Positions 15,808 through 25,570 of a stretch of DNA of 64,000 nucleotides are shown one piece after another. Location of the stretch: positions 1,364,001-1,428,000 of the forward strand of contig NC_014259.1 of NCBI RefSeq assembly GCF_000196795.1. The letters are read 5' to 3'. The translations under genes and the position numbers were made by a program. The DNA comes from Acinetobacter oleivorans DR1 (GTDB lineage Bacteria > Pseudomonadota > Gammaproteobacteria > Pseudomonadales > Moraxellaceae). Below the pieces are notes generated by a model, which was given only the letters and a program-made list of their open reading frames with translations, was not told the DNA's origin and searched no databases. Position 1 is the stretch's first letter. Each line of letters begins with the position of its first letter.

Positions 15808-18195
15808 TTAGATTTGCTTGATTTTTTCTTCAGCAAGGAAGAACCATGTATCTAAAACTGAGTCTGGGTTAAGAGAGACAGACTCAATACCTTGTTCCAT
15901 TAACCATTTTGCAAGATCTGGATGGTCTGAAGGACCTTGACCACAGATACCTACATATTTACCCGCTTTACGGCAGGCATGGATTGCCATTGAAAGAAGG
16001 GCTTTAACTGCTGCATCACGTTCATCAAATAGGTGTGAAACAATGCCAGAGTCACGGTCAAGACCGAGCGTTAACTGAGTTAAGTCATTCGAACCAATAG
16101 AGAAGCCATCAAAATGCTCTAGGAACTGTTCAGCTAACAAAGCGTTAGTTGGTAATTCACACATCATGATTACTTTTAAGCCGTTCTCACCGCGTCTCAA
16201 ACCATTTTGTGCAAGTAACTCAATAACGCGTTTTGCTTCAGATACAGTACGTACAAAAGGAATCATGATTTGAATATTGGTTAAACCCATTTCATCACGA
16301 GCTTTTTTAAGTGCACGGCATTCTAATTCGAAACAGTCACGGAAATTATCAGATACATAACGGCTTGCACCACGGAAACCGAGCATCGGGTTTTCTTCTT
16401 CAGGCTCGTATAACTTACCGCCAATCAAGTTTGCATATTCATTTGATTTGAAGTCAGACATACGAACGATAACTGGCTTGTCACCGAATGCAGCAGCAAG
16501 AGTCGCAATACCTTCAACCAATTTTTCAACATAGAAATCTACTGGTGAAGCATAACCTGCCGTACGAGTTAGAACCGCAGCACGAGTTTCACGCGGTAGG
16601 CTATCAATGTTGAGTAGGGCTTTAGGATGCACGCCGATCATACGGTTAATAATGAACTCAAGACGAGCAAGACCAATACCTTCATTTGGAATTTGAGCAA
16701 AGTCAAACGCGCGGTCAGGGTTACCTACGTTCATCATAATTTTGAACGATAGCTTAGGCATAGATTCAATTGAGTTACGTTGAACTTCGAAATCTAAAGC
16801 ACCTTCATAAATGAAGCCAGTGTCACCCTCAGCACAAGAAACAGTTACTTCTTGTCCATCAGTCAAGACTTCTGTTGCGTTACCACAGCCGACAATAGCA
16901 GGTACACCAAGTTCACGTGCAATAATTGCCGCGTGACATGTACGACCACCGCGGTTAGTAATAATTGCCGCAGCACGTTTCATTACCGGTTCCCAATCAG
17001 GATCGGTCATATCTGATACAAGAACGTCGCCTTCTTGAACTTTGTCCATTTCTTTAATTGAATTAATGATACGGACTTTACCAGATCCAATACGTTGACC
17101 AATTGAACGGCCTTCACAAAGAACAGTACCTCTTTGTTTAAGAAGGTAGCGCTCCATTGTGCCTACATTTTGACGGCTTTTTACTGTTTCAGGGCGAGCT
17201 TGAACAATATAAATTTGACCATCATCGCCATCTTTTGCCCATTCGATATCCATTGGCGCACCGTAGTGCTGCTCAATAATAAGCGCTTGTTTAGCTAGCT
17301 CTTGTAACTCATGATCATTTAAAGCAAATTGTTGGCGCTCTTGTTTCTCAACATCAACAACGACAACTGATTTACCAGCAGAACCTTCCTCACCATAAAT
17401 CATTTTCTGGTGTTTTGAACCAAGGTTACGGCGTAAAACTGAATGTCTACCAGCATTTAATAATGGTTTAGATAAGTAAAATTCGTCTGGGTTAACGGCA
17501 CCCTGTACAACCATTTCACCTAAACCATAAGATGCTGTAATAAATACAACGTCGCGAAAACCAGACTCAGTATCAAGTGTAAACATTACACCCGCAGCGC
17601 CAGTTTCAGAGCGAACCATACGCTGAACGCCTGCAGAAAGAGCAACTACGTCATGGTCAAAACCTTGGTGTACACGGTAAGAAATTGCACGGTCATTATA
17701 TAAAGAAGCGAATACTTCTTTAATCGCAATAAGAACGTTATCAATACCGCGAATATTTAAGAAAGTTTCTTGCTGACCCGCGAACGAAGCATCTGGTAAA
17801 TCTTCAGCAGTTGCAGATGAACGAACGGCAACCGCGATTTCTGGGTTGCCGTTAGAAAGTGTTGTAAAAGCGGCGCGAATTTCTTGTTCTAGGTTTGCAG
17901 TGAGTGGAGTCTCTACAATCCATTGACGAATTTTAGCACCTGTTTCTGCAAGGGCATTTACGTCATCAACATTGAGTTGAGCAAGTTCTGCTTGAATTCG
18001 AGCGTTAAGACCGCTTTGATCTAAGAACTCACGATAGGCATCAGCAGTAGTTGCAAAACCGCCTGGTACCGATACACCAGCATTTGATAAATGGCTGATC
18101 ATTTCACCCAAAGATGAGTTTTTCCCACCTACGAGTTCGACATCGTGTTTCCCTAATTTTTCTAGACCGATTACGCGCGCTTCCAAAGTTTTCAC
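15808..18195 (-). CDS. ppsA: Phosphoenolpyruvate synthase
   Basis: This 795-residue enzyme makes PEP from pyruvate and ATP for gluconeogenesis. An N-terminal ATP-grasp-type domain starts VELVGGKNSSLGEM. The central phosphohistidine domain carries GGRTCHAAIIARELGVPAIVG (catalytic His), and the PEP/pyruvate barrel contains IMIPFVRT and MCELPTNAL. Full length. The divergent neighbour ppsR encodes its regulator, which strengthens the call. Confidence 0.97.
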   Translation of the reverse strand: MKTLEARVIGLEKLGKHDVELVGGKNSSLGEMISHLSNAGVSVPGGFATTADAYREFLDQSGLNARIQAELAQLNVDDVNALAETGAKIRQWIVETPLTANLEQEIRAAFTTLSNGNPEIAVAVRSSATAEDLPDASFAGQQETFLNIRGIDNVLIAIKEVFASLYNDRAISYRVHQGFDHDVVALSAGVQRMVRSETGAAGVMFTLDTESGFRDVVFITASYGLGEMVVQGAVNPDEFYLSKPLLNAGRHSVLRRNLGSKHQKMIYGEEGSAGKSVVVVDVEKQERQQFALNDHELQELAKQALIIEQHYGAPMDIEWAKDGDDGQIYIVQARPETVKSRQNVGTMERYLLKQRGTVLCEGRSIGQRIGSGKVRIINSIKEMDKVQEGDVLVSDMTDPDWEPVMKRAAAIITNRGGRTCHAAIIARELGVPAIVGCGNATEVLTDGQEVTVSCAEGDTGFIYEGALDFEVQRNSIESMPKLSFKIMMNVGNPDRAFDFAQIPNEGIGLARLEFIINRMIGVHPKALLNIDSLPRETRAAVLTRTAGYASPVDFYVEKLVEGIATLAAAFGDKPVIVRMSDFKSNEYANLIGGKLYEPEEENPMLGFRGASRYVSDNFRDCFELECRALKKARDEMGLTNIQIMIPFVRTVSEAKRVIELLAQNGLRRGENGLKVIMMCELPTNALLAEQFLEHFDGFSIGSNDLTQLTLGLDRDSGIVSHLFDERDAAVKALLSMAIHACRKAGKYVGICGQGPSDHPDLAKWLMEQGIESVSLNPDSVLDTWFFLAEEKIKQI

Positions 18196-18248
18196 TCCAC
18201 TTTTGCAGTATTAATGTCTATCTTGGCATGAAATTATAAAAATAAAGT

Positions 18249-18272
18249 GCTTAGTTGAGAATTATACTAAGC
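18249..18272. promoter_or_regulatory. 7-bp dyad between ppsA and ppsR
   Basis: GCTTAGT (18249-18255) and ACTAAGC (18266-18272) are perfect inverted arms 10 bases apart. They overlap the -35 side of a likely ppsA promoter (minus-strand TATAAT at 18238-18233). A shared operator is plausible. Confidence 0.4.
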
Positions 18273-18342
18273 GACAGTCATGTAAGATCAGTTTACTATA
18301 AAGATTATATAGCACTAAGACAAATGTTTAAGGAGAATTTTA

Positions 18343-19179
18343 ATGTCAGAAAGTAAACAGTTTAGACGGAGCGTTTTTTTTATTTCTGATGGAACTGCAA
18401 TTACTGCCGAGACTCTTGGACATTCGTTATTAGCACAATTTCCCAATGTTGATTTTGATATTCATATCATGCCGTATATTACAACTGAAGAGGCGGCAAT
18501 GGATGTTGTGATTGAAATTAATAGATGTCAAACCAAAGATGGTTGTCTACCTTTAGTCTTTGATACTTTAGTTGATCCACACGTACGAGAAATCATTAAT
18601 ACTGCTAAAGCAGTTAATCTTGATGTGTTTGAAGGTTTAATCAGTAAATTGGAACAAGAGTTAGGTACGCCACCTACGACATTAGTTGGGCAGACACATG
18701 CCGTAACCGATTCTGAATCTTATAAAGCTCGTATTGATGCTGTTCATTTTGCGCTTGATAATGATGACGGAGCGCGTACTCGTCATTATGATAAAGCGGA
18801 TTTAATCTTAATTGGCGTCTCTCGTTCGGGTAAAACACCAACTTCTATTTACTTATCTCTTCAATTTGGTATCCGTGTTGCAAACTATCCTTTAACAGAA
18901 GAAGATTTGGATGATAACCGTTTGCCAGCAGTACTAAGACCGCATCGCAGTAAATTGTTTGGTTTAATGATTGATGCTGAGCGATTAGTTGCGATTCGTA
19001 GTGAACGTAAAGCGAATAGTCGTTATGCAAGTTTTAGCCAATGCCAAATGGAACTCAGAGCAATTGAAGGAATCTATATTTCAGAAGGGATTAAATATTT
19101 AAATGTGACTGAAATGTCTATTGAAGAAATTTCAACGCGCGTTTTACAAATGACAGGATTAAAACGTCGTATTGGTTAA
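18343..19179 (+). CDS. ppsR: PEP synthase regulatory protein (bifunctional kinase/pyrophosphorylase, DUF299)
   Basis: The protein has 278 residues. The N-terminus RRSVFFISDGTAITAETLGHSLLAQFP and the P-loop GVSRSGKTPTSIYLS (about residues 152-166) are characteristic. The protein phosphorylates PpsA with ADP and removes the phosphate by phosphorolysis, coupling PEP synthesis to cell energy state. It diverges from ppsA over 147 bases. The start has AAGGAG upstream. Confidence 0.95.
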   Translation: MSESKQFRRSVFFISDGTAITAETLGHSLLAQFPNVDFDIHIMPYITTEEAAMDVVIEINRCQTKDGCLPLVFDTLVDPHVREIINTAKAVNLDVFEGLISKLEQELGTPPTTLVGQTHAVTDSESYKARIDAVHFALDNDDGARTRHYDKADLILIGVSRSGKTPTSIYLSLQFGIRVANYPLTEEDLDDNRLPAVLRPHRSKLFGLMIDAERLVAIRSERKANSRYASFSQCQMELRAIEGIYISEGIKYLNVTEMSIEEISTRVLQMTGLKRRIG

Positions 19180-19198
19180 TTTAATCAAATCTTTATTT

Positions 19199-19245
19199 TA
19201 ACCATTCAAATTTTTTATATTAATTTATAGGTAATTTGAATGGTT
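19199..19245 (+). repeat. 13-bp inverted repeat after ppsR
   Basis: AACCATTCAAATT (19200-19212) and AATTTGAATGGTT (19233-19245) form a long AT-rich hairpin 20 bases after ppsR, followed by TTT. It is likely the ppsR transcription end. Confidence 0.6.
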
Positions 19246-19339
19246 TTAAATATAAAACATGAGGAAAATAAAAGTTTTAAATATAAAACAAAAAGTTATT
19301 AAAACGTTTTTATTAGTTATCAGCCTGTAACGTTTTTAT
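19243..19339 (+). promoter_or_regulatory. Repeat-rich region upstream of pgaABCD
   Basis: A 17-bp sequence GTTTTAAATATAAAACA, itself nearly palindromic, occurs at 19243-19259 and 19274-19290 (31 bp apart, about three helical turns). A second motif AACGTTTTTAT occurs at 19303-19313 and 19329-19339 (26 bp apart). Both lie in the very AT-rich 385-base gap before pgaA. They look like binding sites for a dimeric regulator or a nucleoid protein. Confidence 0.45.
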
Positions 19340-19564
19340 AATTCAATTGTGAAATAAAATAAGAATATTGAAAAGAAATGTATATATTTGAGTAAGTTTA
19401 AAAATTCTAATTATTTAATTTTGCTAAATATTTTTAAAAGTCATGTAAAAATACATTAAATATTTAAAAATGATAAATAGGTCACATTATTTTTGTGTTG
19501 TGTGATTAGTTTTTGATTTTAATTATACTTTCCCACCTCGATATGGGACTATCCGATTATCAAA

Positions 19565-22003
19565 ATGCTAAAAAAATGTGTTTTTTCATTGGTATACATC
19601 TTACCTCTCAATTTATATGCTGCTCAAGTGGATGAATTGAGAGAGCAGGCTATTCACACCTACAAAACTGGACAAACTCACCAAGCAATATTTCAACTGG
19701 ATCAATTGCTAAAAACCTATCCGCATGATCAAAAATTGCTAGCTGATTATTTAGTTGTAATGTCAAATGAAAAAAAAGATCTAGTAACTTTTTCTCAGCA
19801 TTTAGCGAATATTAATTTAGTTACTTTTCCAGAATATGGACAGTTACCTTTAATACGTAATTTTCGTGATTTTAAACACTTTAAAAATGCGATTGATTGG
19901 TCGAATAAATTTAATATTCAAAAAACGCCTGATGGGCAGATTTTGTTAGCAGTTTTATATGCTGAAGCTAAAGATGTTGTAAATGCTAAAGCACAGTTAG
20001 CAAAAATTAATAGTAAAAATCTGAAGACTGATCAGCTTGTACAAATCGCCTATGCATATCGACTCATCAATTCGCCTGTAGATGCTTTATCTATAATTGA
20101 ACAAGCACATAAGCAGCAGCCGAAGTCTTTTGCAGTTTTACAAGAATACAGTTTTGACTTAGCAGCTGTAGGGGCGTATAACAAGGCTCAGCAGTTATTG
20201 CTTGCTAGCGATAAAAATGCACAAACAGAATCGTTACAACACTGGCTCCAAGTCAGTGAGTTTTCTCAACGTGTGAATAACGCAATTGCTCGCTATAAAT
20301 ATTTAAATCGGGAAGGCATGTCCGATAGTGAAGGCTTTGCTGAACTTGATGCTGTGTTGAAGCAAGGCGAGCAAATGCAGCCTTTGATTCAACCGTCAGA
20401 TCCTAATTATTTAAGATTCCATTATGACTATATATATGCGTTAGATTTCCGTGGACGTGCTCGTACGGTCCTGGATCAATTTACTAAATTAAATGTACCT
20501 TTAGAAAAACTACCTGCCTATATTCGTCATGCGATCGCTGATAGTTATTTGGCTGAAAGACAGCCGCAACAAGCTGAACTTGCTTTTAAAACCTTGCTTA
20601 CTGAAAAAAACTATTCAGATATGACGGTATATACTGGACTGTATTACTCATATATTGAACAAGAAAAATATAAACAAGCTGAACAACTTTTAAGTGATGT
20701 TGATCGGCTAATTCCTACGTATAAATATAGTCAAGCCAAAGGGGTAGATAAATCAAGCCATCCTGATCGTGATGATTATATTGCTTTACAAGGTATGCAT
20801 TTAGCTTATGCAAATCATTTGGATCAATCTGAAAAACACTTCCAGAAACAAGTAGATCTTGCACCTGCCAACGAAGGTTTAATTAATAATTTGGCTCGTG
20901 TTGAGCGCTGGAGAGATAAACCTTTACAGTCTAAACAAACAATTGCTCGTTTAAATGGTTTAACACCAGTTGCCAAAGATACTCGAATTAACCAGATGCA
21001 AAATGCTCAGGCTTTAGGGGATATTCCTGAGTGGCGCAAAAGCACAGAAACTCTTTTGCAATATTATCCTGAAGATAGCGGCGTAGTTAAAAGTCGAAAA
21101 GAGTTGGATGATCGTGATAGAGCAACCATCTCGCACTCAACGACTTGGGGGCAGAGTAAAGCAGAGAATAGCGATTCTGTGAGTGGGCAAAATGGTTTAA
21201 AAGACCGCGAAATGGAAACTCGTCTTAATAGCCCGTGGATTAAAGATAATTATCGTCTATTTGCTTGGCATCAAGACCGTTTCGGAGAATATCGTTTTGG
21301 TGATGTGCATGACCAACGTTATGGCGTCGGTGCTGAGTGGCAAGCGAACCGTAAGGCATTGTCGGCAATTTTTTCGCAAAGTACGGATGGTGGACAAGCA
21401 GGAGTTCGTCTTGATTGGTCGCAATGGTTAAACGATCACTGGCAATATCAATTGCAATATGACAGTCAAGCTAATATTCCATTGCAGGCAATTGACGCTG
21501 GTGAGGATGGGCAGGCTTACCGTGCCGCTTTGACATGGCAAAAAGATGAGTCGCGTCAAATTGGGGCGAGTTATGGCTTAACCGATATAAGTGATGGTAA
21601 TAAACAACAAGAATTTTCTACTTTTTGGCGCGAGCGATTATTTGATGCGCCTCACCATATTACCTACGGAACCGTTCGTGGGTTTTATGGTAGCAATAGC
21701 CAAGATCAGACAGCTTACTTTAGCCCAAGCAATCACTACAGTGCTGAGTTGAATTTAAGTCATGACTGGGTCACTTGGCGAGAATACGAACGCTCATTTA
21801 AACAGCATTTTGAAGCTGGTGTCGGGCTTTATAAACAAGCAGATTACTCAGCTCGACCAACATATTCTTTGCAATATCAACATCAATGGCAGCTCTCACG
21901 GACTTGGCAACTTAATTATGGAATTGGTTGGCAATACCATCCATACGATGGTCATGATGAACAACATACCTACGGTATTTTCGGATTTGAAGGGCGTTTT
22001 TAA
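19565..22003 (+). CDS. pgaA: Poly-beta-1,6-N-acetylglucosamine export porin PgaA
   Basis: The protein has 812 residues with a signal peptide (MLKKCVFSLVYILPLNLYAA). A long TPR-type helical superhelix (about 25-500) binds the polymer and PgaB in the periplasm. A C-terminal outer-membrane beta-barrel of about 300 residues ends in GFEGRF, a terminal Phe as in barrel proteins. It exports PNAG for biofilm formation. It is the first gene of pgaABCD and overlaps pgaB by one base (TAATG). The start codon has no clear ribosome-binding site (TTATCAAAATG), unlike other genes here. Confidence 0.95.
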   Translation: MLKKCVFSLVYILPLNLYAAQVDELREQAIHTYKTGQTHQAIFQLDQLLKTYPHDQKLLADYLVVMSNEKKDLVTFSQHLANINLVTFPEYGQLPLIRNFRDFKHFKNAIDWSNKFNIQKTPDGQILLAVLYAEAKDVVNAKAQLAKINSKNLKTDQLVQIAYAYRLINSPVDALSIIEQAHKQQPKSFAVLQEYSFDLAAVGAYNKAQQLLLASDKNAQTESLQHWLQVSEFSQRVNNAIARYKYLNREGMSDSEGFAELDAVLKQGEQMQPLIQPSDPNYLRFHYDYIYALDFRGRARTVLDQFTKLNVPLEKLPAYIRHAIADSYLAERQPQQAELAFKTLLTEKNYSDMTVYTGLYYSYIEQEKYKQAEQLLSDVDRLIPTYKYSQAKGVDKSSHPDRDDYIALQGMHLAYANHLDQSEKHFQKQVDLAPANEGLINNLARVERWRDKPLQSKQTIARLNGLTPVAKDTRINQMQNAQALGDIPEWRKSTETLLQYYPEDSGVVKSRKELDDRDRATISHSTTWGQSKAENSDSVSGQNGLKDREMETRLNSPWIKDNYRLFAWHQDRFGEYRFGDVHDQRYGVGAEWQANRKALSAIFSQSTDGGQAGVRLDWSQWLNDHWQYQLQYDSQANIPLQAIDAGEDGQAYRAALTWQKDESRQIGASYGLTDISDGNKQQEFSTFWRERLFDAPHHITYGTVRGFYGSNSQDQTAYFSPSNHYSAELNLSHDWVTWREYERSFKQHFEAGVGLYKQADYSARPTYSLQYQHQWQLSRTWQLNYGIGWQYHPYDGHDEQHTYGIFGFEGRF

Positions 22004-23829
22004 TGAATAATATGAAGTCAAAAATGTTGAGCTGTGTGTTTGCTTCAACATTATTACCCGTACAATTTTCTCATGCCCGCATTGAAACTGAACTACCAAA
22101 AAATCATACGGTTTCTTTAACTTTTCATGATGTGCGAGATGACGTACTAAAGGAAGGCGACCGTGATGTTTATGCGATTCAGACCAATAATCTGGCGCAA
22201 TTTCTTGATTGGCTCAGTCAGTCTGATTGGAAACCGATTCGTCTGAAAGATATTGAAGAGGCTCGTAAGCAAGCTAAAGAATTACCTCATAACTCTATTC
22301 TACTTACCTTCGATGATGGTGCTTTGAGTAGTTATAGCCGAGTATTTCCTTTACTTAAGCAATATAAAATTCCAGCAGTTTTTGCTCTTCCAACCAGTTG
22401 GTTAAATGGCAATACTCAGGCAGGTTATGAAGCTTATGGGCAGGGTAACTTGGTGAACTGGGCTCAAGTTCGTGAAATGCAAGTATCGGGCTTAGCCGAG
22501 TTTGCAAGCCATAGTGATGATTTACATCATGGTGTATTGGCAAATCCTCAAGGTAATGAGCAACCGGCTGCAACTTCTTATTCTTATTTAAAATCGCAAT
22601 CACGTTATGAAACCGATGCGGAATATCAACAACGTATTTTGCAGGATTTGAAAAAATCCTACGCCGTTTTGAAAAAAGAAGTCGGTGTTAATCCGAAAGC
22701 AATTATTTGGCCTTATGGCGCTGTGAATGAGCAACTGGAAAAACTAGCACAGCAAGCAGGCTTTGAGTTTTCTTTCAGTTTGGGTCGTGATGGTATGAAT
22801 CGTGTGAATGATTCAACTTTTAAGCGTAGCTTGGTTATAGGTAACCCTACAGCTGAACAGCTCACCGAAGGTATGTTAAATATTCTGAATTTCGAAGAGT
22901 CAGATTTATTTAAGCAACCTCGTCATTTTGTGAGTATGGATTTAAAGCAATTAGCAGCTCAACAAAATGCTCAGACCGATGAAAAACTAGGGCAGTTGTT
23001 ATCAAAACTATATAGCCTAAAAAACAATGCTCTAATCTTAAAGCCTTTGGAAGATAAAAACGGAGATGGGCAATATGATGTTGCTTATTTCCCTACAAAT
23101 AAAATGCCAGTTCAACAAGATATTTTAAACCGTAGTTTATGGCAGGCTCAAACTCGGGCAGGTCAATCGGTAATATTAGAGTTGCCAGCTTATCCTCAAA
23201 AAGATAAGCCATTTTTAACAGTAGATTTGGCTAAAGATATAGCACGCTTTAACAGTAATTTAAGCGGTGTTCAGCTCAATGCAGGAACAGCTTTAAACTG
23301 TGCAATGCAAAAAATAACAGTGCAAGAAAACAGTTGTATTGAGCAATCAAAACAGCTCGAACAACTGACCCAATTGAATAAAAAAGCGGTCAAACCTTAT
23401 TTAAATATGAGTAATCAGGCGCAGTTTAGTTTATTGCTTACACCTGATTTAGATCATGTGGAAAATCTACCTGAGCTGATAAAAACGCTTTTATTACAAC
23501 ATGATTTAGTCAATTTGAAGTTCGATGTGATTGGCAAGAAAAAGCAATTTAATGAGTTGTTAATGCTTTTAAATACACTTGATGAAAATGATAAGCAAAG
23601 AATAATGCTGACTTTAGAATTACCAGAAAACTCGCAAAAAACGGCTTGGGAAGAAGTACAGCAAGGACTTTTTTCGATTCAGCGAGTCGGAATCCAGAAA
23701 TTCGGTATCGATGGCTATGACTTTGAAAAATCAAAAGATGTTCATCAATATTTATATAATCCGATTAGTCTGAATGCTAGTCCTGTGATGTATCAGCCTT
23801 TTGCTGAATTGGTAGAGGGGAAAAAGTAA
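22003..23829 (+). CDS. pgaB: Poly-beta-1,6-N-acetyl-D-glucosamine N-deacetylase PgaB
   Basis: The protein has 608 residues with an N-terminal export signal (about 1-25, cut near SHA). A polysaccharide deacetylase (CE4) domain has TFDDG at 102-106 and the metal site SHSDDLHHG at 169-177. A C-terminal glycoside-hydrolase-like domain (about 310-608) binds and may cut PNAG. E. coli PgaB is a lipoprotein; here I see no proper lipobox, so it may be soluble or anchored by its signal segment. It partially deacetylates PNAG before export by PgaA. It overlaps pgaA and pgaC by one base each. Confidence 0.95.
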   Translation: MNNMKSKMLSCVFASTLLPVQFSHARIETELPKNHTVSLTFHDVRDDVLKEGDRDVYAIQTNNLAQFLDWLSQSDWKPIRLKDIEEARKQAKELPHNSILLTFDDGALSSYSRVFPLLKQYKIPAVFALPTSWLNGNTQAGYEAYGQGNLVNWAQVREMQVSGLAEFASHSDDLHHGVLANPQGNEQPAATSYSYLKSQSRYETDAEYQQRILQDLKKSYAVLKKEVGVNPKAIIWPYGAVNEQLEKLAQQAGFEFSFSLGRDGMNRVNDSTFKRSLVIGNPTAEQLTEGMLNILNFEESDLFKQPRHFVSMDLKQLAAQQNAQTDEKLGQLLSKLYSLKNNALILKPLEDKNGDGQYDVAYFPTNKMPVQQDILNRSLWQAQTRAGQSVILELPAYPQKDKPFLTVDLAKDIARFNSNLSGVQLNAGTALNCAMQKITVQENSCIEQSKQLEQLTQLNKKAVKPYLNMSNQAQFSLLLTPDLDHVENLPELIKTLLLQHDLVNLKFDVIGKKKQFNELLMLLNTLDENDKQRIMLTLELPENSQKTAWEEVQQGLFSIQRVGIQKFGIDGYDFEKSKDVHQYLYNPISLNASPVMYQPFAELVEGKK

Positions 23830-25076
23830 TGAGAGTATTACTTGATATTCTATTTGCTTTTGCCTTTTTATATCCCTTACTGATGGCTTGGACATGGATG
23901 GTAGGAGGACTTTGGTTCTTCTTTAAAAGAGAATACCGTGAACAAGCACTTCCTGAACCGACCAGCGAAGGATGCAGTATCATTATTCCGTGTTTTAACG
24001 AAGAAGCTCAAGTACGCCAAACAATTCGTTATGCACTGCAAACCAAATATCCTAATTTTGAAGTGATCGCCGTTAATGATGGAAGTAGTGACAGGACAGC
24101 TGAAATTCTAGATGAATTGTCAGCGCAAGACTCACGACTTCGGGTTGTGCACTTAGCAGAAAATCAGGGTAAGGCCGTAGCTTTAAGATCGGGCGTATTG
24201 GTTAGTAAATACGAATATCTTGTTTGTATCGATGGTGATGCATTGTTACATCCGCATGCGGTACTTTGGTTAATGCAGCCATTTATTAACTTCCCGCGAA
24301 TTGGTGCTGTAACGGGGAACCCACGAATTTTAAACCGATCTAGTATTTTAGGAAAATTACAGGTTGGTGAGTTTTCTTCGATTATTGGTTTGATCAAGCG
24401 TGCACAGCGTACATATGGTCGTATTTTTACAGTATCGGGTGTGATTGCAGCATTTCGTAAAACAGCACTCGTTCGAGTCGGTTTTTGGTCAGACGATAAA
24501 ATTACCGAAGATATTGATATTTCATGGAAACTACAGCTTGACCATTGGGATATTCAGTATATTCCACAAGCGCTTTGTTATATCTATATGCCTGAGACAT
24601 TTAAAGGGTTATGGAAGCAACGCCTTCGTTGGGCTCAAGGTGGGGTAGAGGTTCTTATAGAATATATTCCACAAATGTTCAAACTGCGTGTCCGCAGAAT
24701 GTGGCCTGTCATGATCGAGGCGCTAGTCAGTATTATCTGGTCTTATGTGATGATTCTGATTTTTACGCTATTTTTTGTCGGATTATTTATTGAGTTGCCT
24801 CAGCAATGGCAGATCAAAACGCTTATGCCACAGTGGTATGGTGTAATACTCGGTGGCACATGTTTAATCCAGTTTTTGGTTAGTCTGTGGATTGATCAAC
24901 GCTATGATCGTAGCCGCTTCTTTAGAAATTATTTTTGGGTCATTTGGTATCCGTTATTTTTCTGGCTACTGACTTTGTTTACAAGTGTTGTTGCAGTACC
25001 AAAGACTTTATTTAACACTAAAAAACGTGCCCGCTGGGTAAGTCCAGACCGAGGCTTCCGTGGAGATAACCCATGA
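23829..25076 (+). CDS. pgaC: Poly-beta-1,6-N-acetyl-D-glucosamine synthase PgaC
   Basis: This 415-residue GT2 processive glycosyltransferase has an N-terminal membrane helix. The GT-A domain carries VNDGSSDRT (about 82-90), the metal-binding DGD at 135-137, the catalytic base region TED at 227-229 and the product-binding QRLRW at 264-268. C-terminal membrane helices follow (about 290-400). It polymerises UDP-GlcNAc and moves the chain across the inner membrane with PgaD. It overlaps pgaD by four bases (ATGA). Confidence 0.97.
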   Translation: MRVLLDILFAFAFLYPLLMAWTWMVGGLWFFFKREYREQALPEPTSEGCSIIIPCFNEEAQVRQTIRYALQTKYPNFEVIAVNDGSSDRTAEILDELSAQDSRLRVVHLAENQGKAVALRSGVLVSKYEYLVCIDGDALLHPHAVLWLMQPFINFPRIGAVTGNPRILNRSSILGKLQVGEFSSIIGLIKRAQRTYGRIFTVSGVIAAFRKTALVRVGFWSDDKITEDIDISWKLQLDHWDIQYIPQALCYIYMPETFKGLWKQRLRWAQGGVEVLIEYIPQMFKLRVRRMWPVMIEALVSIIWSYVMILIFTLFFVGLFIELPQQWQIKTLMPQWYGVILGGTCLIQFLVSLWIDQRYDRSRFFRNYFWVIWYPLFFWLLTLFTSVVAVPKTLFNTKKRARWVSPDRGFRGDNP

Positions 25077-25531
25077 AACCAGAGGAAAATAAAGATATCG
25101 AAACCTTAGATATCCCTGAATATATTGACCAGCCAGAATACGTCAAGAATAAAACGGCAAACTACACATTACAAACCATTGGTTGGTTTTGTTTGATGTG
25201 GTTATTGTTTCCACTGGTTTCTCTGTTTTTATGGGTTTTTGAAGGACATTTAATTTATGATTATGTCTGGGTTGACCATATATCAGAAGTTAAGACCTTA
25301 TTACATTTAGCATTACTCATTGGAATTAGCGCGCTCATTTTAATTTTATGGGCGAGTTATAACTGGATCAGGTTTAGTGGTGAGGACCGAAGAGCTAAGG
25401 CTCCTAATAGTTCTGTTGAACTGTTAGCTGCTCAATTTTCGGTTAGTTCCGAGATTTTAAGTGAATTGCAAAAGAAACAACGTGTCATTTTGCATTACGA
25501 TGATCATGGGAATTTGCAAAAGTATGAGTAA
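25073..25531 (+). CDS. pgaD: PNAG synthesis accessory protein PgaD
   Basis: The protein has 152 residues with two membrane helices (about 38-60 and 77-97) and a cytoplasmic C-terminal tail. PgaD binds PgaC and, in E. coli, responds to cyclic di-GMP. It is identified mainly by place in the operon, length and topology. A terminator follows. Confidence 0.9.
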   Translation: MKPEENKDIETLDIPEYIDQPEYVKNKTANYTLQTIGWFCLMWLLFPLVSLFLWVFEGHLIYDYVWVDHISEVKTLLHLALLIGISALILILWASYNWIRFSGEDRRAKAPNSSVELLAAQFSVSSEILSELQKKQRVILHYDDHGNLQKYE

Positions 25532-25533
25532 AT

Positions 25534-25570
25534 AAAAAAGCATGGCTTAAAAACCATGCTTTTTTATTTT
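25534..25570. terminator. Bidirectional terminator between pgaD and the orphan NADP-domain gene
   Basis: AAAAAGCATGG paired with CCATGCTTTTT around CTTAAAAA; T-runs occur in both directions. Confidence 0.9.
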
